Assembly: GCF_900496995.4 (NCBI RefSeq)
Contig: NC_044020.1
Span: 10,558,001 to 10,622,000 of the forward strand
Reading direction: 5' to 3'
Source: Aquila chrysaetos chrysaetos
Lineage: Eukaryota > Chordata > Aves > Accipitriformes > Accipitridae
Length of the DNA: 64,000 bases
Shown: positions 27,001 through 38,461 of the stretch, piece by piece
How the letters are laid out: each line of letters starts with the position of its first letter
Position numbering within the stretch: the first letter of the stretch is position 1
Notes under the pieces: model-generated
What the model saw: the letters and a program-made list of their open reading frames with translations, nothing else
The model's database searches: none
What the model was told of the DNA's origin: nothing
Program-made: the position numbers and the translations under genes

Positions 27001-29419
27001 TGTTTTGCTGGGTCTCGTCATATGTGTGAGATGTTCATTATGTAATGCTGGGTAAGAATAAACATAACCATGACAATTCAAAAATGACACTTGAGCTGCA
27101 TGAACCTTGTTACAGCTATGGTATGCTTATGATTAATGGCAGTCTAGTGGGCTTATGATGTGTTTTCATTTCATTTTCTTGTCTGAAAGAGGATAATGAG
27201 AGTTTCTTGCAGATGCTCACAGAGACATCCTCACAAGTGTGAGAGCAGCATGGGACCAAGCCCAAAGCTGGCTTTTTGTTTAATGGAAGGCAAGCGGGCA
27301 GACATGGGTTGAGCAGAGATGGGAATTACTTCCTATTGAGATTAAGTGAGAGTTAGCAAGTAGAAAAGTATATAGGCCAGAAAAAGCCTTGGAAGTGGGG
27401 ACGAATAATTTGCATTTGGTGTGTTACAGAGGAGAGGCCAATGTTCAGTGCAACATCTTTTGCTTCCTACACTGCAGGCAAAACACGATGACCTAGTCAG
27501 GCAGAAGTGAAAGCCATCTTCTCTAGTTACATACAGCACACAAATCATGTACTGAGGCTCATGAATATACAGCTGTTATGGCAAATTCCTTCTGATTTTT
27601 GGAAAACAGAAGGTAATGTGGTCAAGAAGGCTAATGAGCTTTTGGGAAATACCTTGTATCTGCTGTATGTCACATAATCTGAAGTCCTGTACATGGAGTT
27701 TGAAATGGCAAAAGAGGGTATTCCATTTGTGGTTGGACAGATATAGATTATCAGACGCATTAATATATAACTTAGATAAAATGATTTTGACAAGACATTA
27801 ATAATTTTATGTGCTGTAATCATGTAGTAAATCACAGTGATACCTGACTTCATTGGATTCCCTCACTGTCAAGAAATATGCTACCACAGAGCCCAGTTAG
27901 CATTAAGAAGTGATACACCAGCCAGTAGATGGTGATGGCTGTTTTGAACAAATTCAGACATCAGACTGAATTAACAGCCTAGGAGGGAACACATTCACAA
28001 TAGAGCTAGACTCAAAAGATTTGAGGAAGACCTTCAAAGTATGTTTCTCCATGAGAACAGGAGAGGAGATCATATTAAGTGATACACATACTTTAAGTGA
28101 AAGGCTATTTTTGCTGTTTGAAATGTAAGTAAGTTGGGTGTTCTGACAGGTTCAGGTTATGAGAGAAAATACAAGACTCTACATCTGCCACTTTCTGAGG
28201 CACGCTAAAGCATTATATCCCCATCTGCAGGGATTTGGATGAAACAGAGGTAATTGTGGAAGATCTGCTCATGCCAAGTGAAAATGAACACGAGCAACTT
28301 CTTATGTTCTTCAAATTTCCCCAGAGAAAACTGAACAGCAGAAATGATGGGATGGACCAACTGGTTCATATACATGGAGATAAGGGAGATTTATTGGACC
28401 CAGACCTTTTATAATTGCTTATTATAAAAAAAGCCATTATAAAAGCTATTAGGCTGCTTCCTTCCAAATCCTAGAAAATCAGAGACAATAATTTATCTGA
28501 TTGAGCTGACTCCTGATTTTCCAGACACAAGAGTTCCCCTTAGAGTGGTCACTATGGAAAGGGTGAAGTTCCTTACAGTTGATGAACAAGAGAACAAATT
28601 AAAAGTTAAGGAAAAATATGTTTGAAAAAAGTTACAGAAACATTGTACTTTAAATATTTAAGAGAACCAAGAGATAGACCAAGAGGTGGGTTAAAAGAGA
28701 ATATAACCCCCTTTTTTCCCAGGTGTTCCTTTCCCCCTATTCCTTTGCTGGCAAGAATACGTTCTCTTTAGTATGGTTCACATCAGACACGTGCCTGCTC
28801 CTTATAAACATGGGCAGCTATGTCACAGCATTATCTGGTCTCTCTCTCCATTCAAGATCATGGGTTTGTGGAGTATGTTTTTCCAAAGTCAAGCATCAAG
28901 GGGCACATACTGTCAGGGCACTAGCTAAAATGTAAATGAACTTAATTTGGTTTGGGAATGGAAATCTGCCAATGTGCATGCTTGCAAACGGATTCATGGG
29001 CAGAACTTTTCTGAGGTAAGTTTCAAACAACAAATTGTTGAAAGCCATAGTACAGAAACTACTGCTCAAAACATTCCCTAGCATCCAGAAAAAAAGATGG
29101 GAATGTTTCTGAAGTACTTGCCTAATATGAAAGACTGGCTATCAAGGAACCTCTTATGCTGGAAATGTTTCTGAGGATATTTATAAAAAATGTAGAGAGA
29201 TTTTGAGGTAAATAGAATTCACGCACTTCCCAAACAGACATGCCTATCTCAAATGAGAAATATAAAATTGTCCAAAATTCCATATCTTGAAAGAGTAGTT
29301 TTAAATAGAAAGCCATCAGGAAACACGATACTTTCTTTCAGTTATGAAATTCTATCAAGACTATGAAGATGGCATTAAGGACAGAGGTCAGTAAAGGAAG
29401 ATCACCATGAGTGAAATGG

Positions 29420-29462
29420 TAACTCCATTGAAGTCGCTGGAAGATTTCCCACTAATCAGAAG
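29420..29462. repeat. Short relic of the GAAGTCAATGG-type repeat in intron 1
   Basis: TAACTCCATTGAAGTCGCTG followed by GAAGATTTCCCACTAA resembles the same ancient palindromic core as at 7031. Only about 40 bases are recognisable. Confidence 0.35.
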
Positions 29463-31067
29463 GGAGTGTGTGAGAAAGAGGTTCTTCTTCATATTGCTGA
29501 TTTTACCCAGCATGAGAACAGAAATGGCAAAAACATAATGCTACATGTCCAGATTAATATTTGGAAAGACGTCCAGTTCTGTGCAAATGTGTAGCATTGA
29601 AGACAAGCTGCAATTACCATTTCAGAAAAAGAGTAGTCAAACAACTGCTTGTAGTTCAAGATGGTTTTTCTCTTCCTTCATGCCAGAGACTAGTGAGAAC
29701 GTTTACAGTGTTGGCAATTAATGTTGTCCCAGCAGAGTGAGTATATCTCCTTCTGCCTCTAAAAACTGAGGCAGTCTTTGAATTTGTCACCAGTTCTACG
29801 TCTTTAAATAATACTTATATATGTGAAGTGCAACCCTGGTCTGATGACACATCCATCCTTCAGAACCCATTTTCCTTCCCAACCAGGTTTCTTTGGCAGG
29901 GATGTGAAGAAACTCCTAGTCTGCAGAACTGCCTCTTAATGTTTTGTATTCTTAAACCAAACTTCCTATGAAAAGGTAATATAAGAGACATATCCATTCT
30001 AACAGGCAAAGGGTCTGAGAAGCTCCCGTTGACTGCTTTTCTACAGATGATTTCAGTCTTCACGTAACAGCACATCTCTCGTAATTGCTCAACTGAGTGA
30101 CTGTCAGAAGTGAGGAAATGAAGCAATATGCTTTTTATGTCAATTTATATGGCATACGGATTGCTTTTTAGCAATTATGGCAGTAAATGTAATTAAATAC
30201 TTTTCTTTGTAATGAACTATTTTTTGGTCAAATTCCTGGCAATTAAAATATTTCATGTTTCTGTTTAAGTATTCGTTCTATTATGAAGTACAATATATGA
30301 GGTTGTTTATTAGTAAAATAGCAAAAATGGAGACTATAATTTGTACAACTGTTTGTAGAATTAGCTCTTTTTCTCCATTCTTGAGACTTCAGATGTTCCA
30401 TGTGATTATTTTAGAGCTATAAAACATACACTTTCTGTAAAGATTTTAGGAGTGACTTAGAATTTGAAATAGTTTAATGGAACAGAAAAAAGCTTAGAGA
30501 AAGTTGAAGTACAGGAGTAGGTGTTGAAAGGAGAAACCAAGTTATCTGAAGGCTTGAAAAATGTCTTGCAGTGAAAAACTTAAAACAGAATTGGCTAGAA
30601 ATGCTTTGATGGAATGTTTTTCAACTGGTAGTATCTATTTATCAAATTGAAACTCTGCTGGAAGGAATCAATTTTCATATTTCTGGTTTTGAAATGTTTC
30701 CAGCGGTTTCAAAGTTGTTAAAACATCCTGTTTCAAGTTTTTTAAATGAAAAAAAAAAAAAAACCAAACCAAAACAATCTTCAGTTCTAAAAGCCTTCCT
30801 CTCAAAATGTAACTTAATTATGCCAGCCATCTCTAAAGTGAGCTGGAAATATTGCAAATGACCCAAAATTGAATTGCTTTTTGTTTTCTTTTTTTTTTTA
30901 TTTCTGATAGATCGTCAACATTTTCAAGAGTTCTACTTTTTGTCAGGCTTCGATAATGGAAAAATATTTTGTCCATCTTGATTAAAATTCAGCTGGTTCA
31001 ATTTATCATAAAAGTTCCTTCAGTGGGGCATACTTCTGTATTAATATATTAAATTCAGTTATGACTA

Positions 31068-32146
31068 TGTATTGGGTTTGCATGGCAAGGTTTTGGTAGC
31101 GGGGCTCTACAGGGGTGGCTTCTGTATGAAGCTGCTGGAAGCTTCCCCCGTGTGTGACAGAGCCAGTGCCAGCCGGCTCTATGACGGACCCGCTGCTGGC
31201 CAAGGCTGAGCCCATCAGCGAAAGTGGTAGCACCTCTGGGATAACAGATTTAAGAAAGAGGGGAAAAAAAACTATGCAACTGCAGCTGAAGAGATGAGTG
31301 AGAACATGTAAGAGAGACAACCCTGCAGACCCCAGGTCAGTGCAGAAGGAGGGGGAGGAGATGCTCCAGGCGCCGGAGCAGAGATTCCCCTGCAGCCCGT
31401 GGGGAAGACCACGGTGAGGCAGGCTGTCCCCCTGCAGCCCAGGGAGGTCCACGGTGGAGCAGATCTCCACCTGCAGCCCGGGGAGGACCCCACGCCGGAG
31501 CAGGTGGGTGCCCGAAGGAGGCTGTGACCCTGTGGGAAGCCCACACTGGAGCAGGCTCCTGGCAGGACCCACAGAGAGAGGAGCCCATGCTGGAGCAGGT
31601 TTTCTGGCAGGACTTGTGACCCCGTGGGGGACCCACGCTGGAGCTCATGAAGAGCTGTAGCCCTGGGGAAGGACTCACATCGAAGAAGTTCATGGAGGAC
31701 TGTCTCCTGTGTGGGAGGGACCCCACGCTGGAGCAGGGGAAGAGTGTGAGGAGTCCTGCCCCTGAAGAGGATGAAGCGGCAGAGACAACGTGTGATGAAC
31801 TGACTGTAAACCCCATTCCGTCCCCGTGCACCACTGGCGGGGAGGAGGTAGACAAAATCGGGAGTAAAGCCCAGGAAGAAGGGAGGGGTGGGGGGAAGGT
31901 GTTTTAAGATTTGGGTTTTATTTCTCATTATCCTACTCTGATTTGATTGGTAATAAATTAAATTATTTTTTTCCCCACGTCAAGTCTGTTTTGCCTGTGT
32001 CAGTAATTGCTGAGTGATCTTTCCCTGTCCGTATCTTGACCCATGAGCCTTTTGTTATATTTTCTCTCCCCCTGTCCAGCTCAGGAGGGGGAGTGATAGA
32101 GCAGCTTTGGTGGCTCCTGGTGTCCAGCCAGGGTCAACCCACCACA
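31068..32146 (+). mobile_element. Solo LTR of a second avian retroviral family, sense within SYT10 intron 1
   Basis: Begins TGTATTGGGTTTGCATGGC and ends CAACCCACCACA, with TG...CA termini over about 1.08 kb. I recognise the sequence as a dispersed bird LTR but cannot give its family name with confidence. The middle part is built from degenerate repeats around CCACGCTGGAGCAGG. An AATAAA signal lies at 31952-31957, followed by T-rich DNA. Long open frames on both strands here are side effects of this GC-rich repeat composition. No gag, pol or env sequence adjoins it. The flanking words GACTA and GCCCA match at only three of five bases, so no clear target duplication remains. Confidence 0.82.
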
Positions 32147-34328
32147 GCCCATTCTCTGTTACTGAGGCCAACTTGCATGTAAGAGCCTCTTTCCATGCTA
32201 TTCAACTGTGTCATGTGCTGAAACAGAAGGACCACATCCAAACCACCTATTACGAGTGATCATTCGCCTACTCTAATTCCTTTTCCATGCCCAGGAATTG
32301 GCTGGGAGGGCATGAACTGGCCCAGTTTAAAACCATTCCAGGGACTGGTATAGGCAATTGAGTTTCAAGTCCTGTGTTTGTTTCCTGGCACGGTTTATTT
32401 TATTTGTATTTTGTATAGGCATGTCTTATGAAGCATATCATATCTTTTAATCTTTCATACAAAGACATGAAAGAAGCAATGACTGTAAATTAGAACTACA
32501 AAAGTACAAATCAGAAATACAAATTTGCAACAAAGTGATTAACCATTGAAACAAGCTGTAAACTCAGCATCTCTTGATGTCTTCTCTTGTTGTCAAGATA
32601 GGACAGTCTGCTGCAGAACGTGCACAAGCCGAATAAAAATTACTGGGCTCCGGAAGGATATCAGGGTAAACAGTAGATTAAAACAAATAGCCTAATAATC
32701 CCTACTGGGAATAAATTATCTAGAAAGATCGTATGCAAAAGTATCATTTGCATCTTGTGTTACATTATTATTAGATAGAATTATGCATCCATTCGTTTTA
32801 TGGAAGCATCTTAAGTCAGAATTTGCCATATTAATTTCTCATTAAGCTGACATGCATATTCCAAAGGCTACATTTTGACATTTAACTACAGGCAGAAAAG
32901 GAGGATGCCTTTCTCAGGACTGGCAGGAAATGGTCAAGGAGGCACACTTCTGTTCAAGGCAGGGCAGCCGCTTGTGCCAAACTCTTTAAATCAAGGAACA
33001 CATCCTCTGCCAATTCCCCCATGACACTGGCCAGGACGTATATGAAGTAAGGTTGAGCAGAACTGTATCTTTCAAACCTCCAGACTACAAACATTTTCCA
33101 TTTCCTTTTGCTATTCTCACGCATTTGCATGCTGAATGGGCCTTAAGTTCAGTGTTTGTTACTGGAAAATGTATCTGGATATTATATATTATTAAAGAAA
33201 ACATTCCCAAGTTTTCTGCTGGAATCTTCATCTCTCAAAGGGACCTGTGAGGTACATACTGTTCCATGGAGCTAATACATACCTAGAGGACTATTTTTCT
33301 TCCTGTGATCCTGTAGAAAAAATATGCTCAAACTCTCATTGCACTTTTCCACTGATTCAGTTTAGTAGCCTATAGCTTGGAGCTATGGATACAAAATATT
33401 AGCTATTAAACTGTCAAAACTTATTGTAACAAGCAGCAGCAGCTATTACTTGAGGGACATTTAAGTAGGGTTCATTGAATACTTTTAAAGCATACAAAAG
33501 GCTCTTTTCAAAAGGAAAGGGATTTTTTTTAGTTGTATTTTATAATATTACATGATACTGGAAAAATCAAACTGAAACATGTCACACAGAATAAAACTCC
33601 TAATTAGGGCTCAACTGGCATTTCTGGTGATCCACCATCTCCTAAAATATAAGTCTGTTCACAGAATTTCATTGGTATGAAATCTGTTCTCCTATCTTTG
33701 GCCGTGCTATTGGATATGCTAACTAATTGTGGCAGAAAAAGTCAAATATGGGGCAGCAGGGGTAGCTAAGTGTACAGTATGGTCTCTGTATAACTCAGGG
33801 TGCTGTACGGTGTATTCTGAAGCCAGCTGCATTTTCAGAGCAGAATTTCAGATACAGATGTATATGTGCTGTCTCGGTCTAACACAGCCTTGGTCCAGAG
33901 CTTAAGATTTAACCTTGGAAGTTTCTTATTTATGACAGGTTATATCCTGTCTCTATGCCACTTATACGTTAGGTTTTAACATGTTTCTGAAGCGGTTAGC
34001 ACACAGAGTCAAAAGTTGGGCAAGCCTTGAAGAAATTTGTGTATCAGCCTGGTGGTTTAGAACTGGTCCATCTCCATGTGCACTTACAGAAAATGTTGAC
34101 TGTGGTTTAACTTTTTCAGCAAGATGTGTTCCTGAGCAGACACCTTTTGAAAGCAACAGCGATGAGTATTTGGGACCATTTGGGTAGTCCCTTACTTCCT
34201 GAGAAGTCTGACTGAGTGCGTGGCTAGTGGTACAGATACTGGCCCCTGGCCTGAACAACAATTAATGGAGTATTTGTGAAATAGATATCAGAGAATGATA
34301 GCATTTTAAAGGTACAGGCTTAGGTATA

Positions 34329-34376
34329 AAAAAAAACCAAAAACCAAAAAAAAAAACAAACCCAAACCCCAAACCA
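34329..34376 (+). repeat. A/C-rich low-complexity tract 130 bases upstream of exon 2
   Basis: Poly-A interrupted by CC and CCC (pattern AAAACCAAAAACC, then CAAACCCAAACCCC). The same poly-A plus CCAA style recurs at 5905-5925, 30750-30775 and 52055-52080. It is purine/C-rich on the sense strand and too far from the acceptor to be its pyrimidine tract. Confidence 0.7.
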
Positions 34377-34508
34377 TTAAATAGAACTTTAAAGCTCTAC
34401 ACAAGATAATGATCAAAATGTTTCTATCTCCTTACCTGTGCCATTTTTAATTTGTTTTTCTCTCAATGTTTGTCTGTCATGGTGATCTTTGTTTCTAATT
34501 CCTTGCAG

Positions 34509-34866
34509 ACATCTCAGTCAGTCTGTTAGCAGTAGTCGTCAGCTTCTGCGGGCTCGCCTTGCTGGTAGTCTCACTTTTTGTCTTTTGGAAGTTGTGTTGG
34601 CCCTGCTGGAGAAGCAAACCTCTCACTTCCAATGCCAGTAATGTCCCTCAGAGCAACTCCAGTGCTCCTACGGAGGTATTTGAGACCAGTGAGAAAAAGG
34701 AAGTTAAAGAAAATGGGAAACCTACAACAAAGGTACTTGAAGCTGCATTGAAAATTAGCCACACTTCACCTGATATACCAGCAGAGGTCCAGAACGCACT
34801 GAAAGAACATCTGATCAGACATGCACGCATGCAGAGGCAGATCACCGAGCCCACATCGTCATCAAG
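34509..34866 (+). CDS. SYT10: SYT10 exon 2 (residues 51-169, membrane span and linker)
   Basis: Begins after TTGCAG and ends at AG/GTAAGT, a consensus donor. It completes Asp51 and supplies the single membrane span (about residues 54-77, with the run SLLAVVVSFCGLALLVV), then the juxtamembrane FWKLCWPCW with Cys80 and Cys83, typical synaptotagmin palmitoylation sites. The remainder is a hydrophilic cytosolic linker rich in Lys and Glu (EKKEVKEN), ending in the segment TSPDIPAEVQNALKEHLI and the sequence ITEPTSSSR that runs into exon 3. No domain is expected in the linker, and it is the most divergent cytosolic part relative to mammals. Length 358 bases, ending with two bases of codon 170. Confidence 0.96.
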
Positions 34867-35773
34867 GTAAGTCAGGGGCACTCGCGTTCGTGGCACATTT
34901 TCTGGAAACAGGTAGAGCCAGAACCCTCTGCTGAAAATTTCCATGATCCTGGATTATTCACTGGCTTCTTAGCAGTTATGGGTGAAACAGCAGTCACGGG
35001 AAGGCAAAGCCTCAGTGTCCTTTGAACAGAATACTCTGAAACATACGGTGTACCTTCAGTTACATCATTATTTTAACATATGAAGATCAAATCAACATCT
35101 TCTACTACTTTGTAAATACATACATTGGTACTTTAAGCATTTTCATTTTAGGTTTTGTGGATAGGAAAATCTATTTCAGTACTGCAAGTCTAGCTTTTCG
35201 CAGAGATATGTTTTATAGATACAGCAGTTGCTTTTGCAGATGAAAGTTTCCCTTTCCACTAAATAAATGACAGGTTCGTTGTTGATAGCACATTTCTTTA
35301 AGACTTGGTTTGCCACTTATAAAGGAATTAAAATCCCAGTCTAAGAATGTAGATTCTTACGGACTGATCTTAAAGCAGTACAGATTCTATAGATCTTTAG
35401 TATAGAGTAGTAAAAATATCTAAATTATAGATCTTTAACTAAATAACAAGCATGTAGTGTTCCTGAAGTGATTTCTTTTGTATTAAAATGCACGACACAA
35501 ACTTTTCTTTTGTCTTATGTACTGCTTTATATTGAAAATTAGTGAAGACGTGTGCGGTGACCTATACTTTCAAACAGGATTTTCTTCAAATACTGTCAGC
35601 AAATTTAATACGTGGAAAACAAACAGTGAACTGCAAAGATCACTTTCTACATAAAGAAAAGGGAATGTTTTATAAACAACGAATGGGAAAATGAAGGCTA
35701 AAGATGGCACCTGAAGTATTGCATAATGCCATAAGTTAGAATGCAAAAACTGTATAGGAAGTAGCTTTCCCTC

Positions 35774-35831
35774 AATAAACCATTTGCTAAATGAACACAT
35801 GCTACCAAAGGAAAAAAAAAAAAAAAAAAAA
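35774..35831 (+). other. AATAAA followed by an A20 tract in intron 2
   Basis: AATAAA at 35774-35779 is followed 32 bases later by 20 uninterrupted A (35812-35831). The arrangement resembles the 3' end of a retroposed transcript, but no source gene is recognisable upstream. It could equally be a simple A tract beside a chance signal. Confidence 0.35.
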
Positions 35832-38353
35832 GGCTCACATTCACAATAATCATTGGAGGCACAAGATTGGAGAAGACACGCACTTTACATTTAGTGCGCA
35901 CATACTTTGCTGGCCTTCTGTGAGTCCCTAAGACGGCATTTTGCCAGCTCAGTGCGCTCATTGCGGTGGCGAGTGCTGAAGTGCTTTTTTCCCAGCTATC
36001 CCAACAGCATGGAAGAGCCAGCAGGCAACCACAGGAGGCTCCCAAAAATGAGAGCACTCCAGCCAGGGAAGGTCTAACTGACTTTAGCAGCTGAACCATC
36101 TCCTGAATTATGAGACTGTACAGCTGGCTTTAAGCCACATTGCCCTGGCCATGCCTGGCTCTAGCTATTGTATCCATCTGCTAAGAGAGCGAGCACAGTA
36201 TCCAAGCCACTCTGAGGAATGTTTCCAAATTACTGGGATGACTACTTTAAAATTGTAACTGTTATACTAAATACAGAGAGACCAAAATTGATACAGCTTA
36301 GCATGACAATGATATTACACAATTGCTATTACCTAATAGGATATTAATTGGAAGAGTTTTATCCATCGTGTACCAAGAGGTACATCTGTAGGCAATCAGA
36401 CTGTCTGACTTCCTAACAGACAAGAAATAGCTGGCTGGCAAATGGACTTGAGTAGTCCCTGTGGTATTGTAGGGGAAGAAAGAAGTTCCAGGGACATGAT
36501 CCAGAGCTACTTCAGGCTGTGAAAATATTCCCACAGACCTCTAGAGTGATTTGGACTGGGATCTAAATGCATATAAAATATCTGTGAAGCCAAGGACAGA
36601 TTTACAAAATTAAAACCTGCCATCAATCCTACTCTTTCTGCATATGTTGGTAACTTTGTAAGGGAGCTTTTTCTTTTTATCGTCTCTAGATTATCAGGGT
36701 TAAATCTTTCCTAAGAGGGACAGTTCCTTTGCTTTGAGTAACCCTGATTGTCCCACCATAGCCAATTAATAGCAGGGTGTTTGGAGATATCACCTTCCTT
36801 TACAGTTGGCTGAAAAACTCTGCACCCTTGCTACAAAGTTACCCGGAAATAGTCCTTTCTGTGTTTGTAAATGCATTTTTTTCTGTACCTCTGCCTGCCT
36901 TAAGGGAGTCTTAACCTTCTGACAGCACATATTAATTATTGCTGCCAAGAATATCATGTATGAGATGAAGGCTGGACATTTAAACCAGCTTTCCAGGTTA
37001 CTCCTCCATTGTGTTGCAGAATGCTGGATCACAAAACGACTAAAACCTGACTCTGGTGTCCTTCATTGGGGACCTCTAAATAAAGGGGAGCCATTAGCAG
37101 ACACAGAGGTAGCATAACTTTCTCTTGCACCATCTTCGGCACACCACTGCTTCGTTGTACTCAGGAGTCCTGAGTGATCCAAATGCACCATCTCCTAAAT
37201 GTATTCTACTGACAAAGGATCTAAGAGAAATGTTTGCTGTCTGGATTGTCTCCTCTACACTGATCTCACCTGAGCTGGGGCTAATAAAAGGGTTGTAACC
37301 AGTTCTGTGATAGGTTCGTGCAGCCATCAGCTCTTAGTAAAAGAAATGGAATCATATTAAGTCATTGTAATTGAAGCATAAGGGTTTTAAGAAGCTATTC
37401 AGAGCAATAATAACATGTGCCTGATCACTTTTTATAAACCGTACATTTAACACGGAGACATGTTAGTGTAGGGAAATGATGCATTTCTGCTTAATTGGAA
37501 CTATATCATTTTCATAGTTCCTGATACTATGAAAAGACCTGCTTGTTAAAAGAAAAGAAAAATCTCTTTAGTCCTTGATCCCAATTAACCAGTAAACTAT
37601 GATAGAAGTCCTGCATCAGTGGTGTTCATTTACAAACATTTTTGTTCTGTGTTATGAGAAGCACTCTTCCCAGTACTTTGTGAAAGTATTCTGTAATATG
37701 GTTTATTGCTTCTAGAATATTCCTTTCTTCAAATGTTCACCTCTATTTTCAAAGGACATGCTTTTTGCTCTTTAGCATTAGGTGGGAGAGGAGCTTGTCA
37801 TTCAGCTCTGCAAAGAGTAAGTCGGTTCCCAGAAGCTACAAACGCGAAAGTGAGGTGCTTGGGAATGTTAAGGTTAAAGAAAAACAGGCAGCTCTGTTGA
37901 CTTCAGTGACTGCAAGGAGGAGACAGCAGCCCCTGTTCTGTCTAAATACCACAAGTGCTGGTGTCCTTTCCTGGATTTGGTCCAAAAGATTAGTCTAATG
38001 TCATCTGGGAAAGCTAGACCAGAGCCACCCGTTATACATCTCTAGTCATATAAATCAGCATCCTATCCTTCTCTTTTGTCATACCTATGGCAGTCTTACT
38101 GAGTTAGAAATCAGCTTCATGCTATCATTATTCCTATGCCAGCACAATTTTATATTAGAGATTTACATACAGATTTGCTGTCACTCAAAATTTATTTGTT
38201 CTAAATTATGGAAGGCATGTCTATTATAGCAGTGCTATGTGTAAGAGCCAGTAGAGGTCCAAATACCTGGATTTGCACATGTTAGTAGCTTCACCGCATT
38301 TTCACAACCTGGTTGCCTGACATCCTTGTACTTCGTTATCACAGTCATTAATC

Positions 38354-38461
38354 CCTTTGTTATTGCAGAACAAAGGAAGATAAATATGTTGCCATGACAA
38401 CAACGAAGCATCTTAATAATTAACAGACCAATTAGCTATCTTGGTGAAATGCTGTGACTCA
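38354..38461. promoter_or_regulatory. Candidate intron 2 enhancer: paired SOX sites, RFX X-box, homeodomain and AP-1 motifs
   Basis: Within 108 bases lie CCTTTGTT (38354-38361) and its exact inverse AACAAAGG (38369-38376), both SOX-type; GTTGCCATGACAAC (38388-38401), one base from the palindromic RFX X-box; TAATAATTAAC and CCAATTAG, homeodomain-type; and a perfect AP-1 site TGACTCA (38455-38461). The motifs are seen directly. Enhancer function is inference, but an AP-1 site suits a gene known to respond to neuronal activity. Confidence 0.45.

Larger units (their letters stand above)
21047..34508 (+). other. SYT10: SYT10 intron 1 (13.5 kb)
   Basis: Donor GTACCG, acceptor CCTTGCAG, phase 1. 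The first 0.7 kb belongs to the CpG island, and a second GC-rich patch lies near 22.5 kb. The sense LTR lies at 31.1-32.1 kb. The - strand open frame at 25498-25932 (144 codons) has no recognisable domain. No further exon was found. Confidence 0.9.

Noticed and set aside
31006..31928. Open frames of 172-218 codons on the - strand
   Set aside because: They lie inside the intron 1 LTR and are by-products of its GC-rich degenerate repeats; no retroviral or host protein is recognisable.
35698..36099. 133-codon - strand open frame
   Set aside because: It runs through the A20 tract (read as poly-Phe) and has no domain; judged random.
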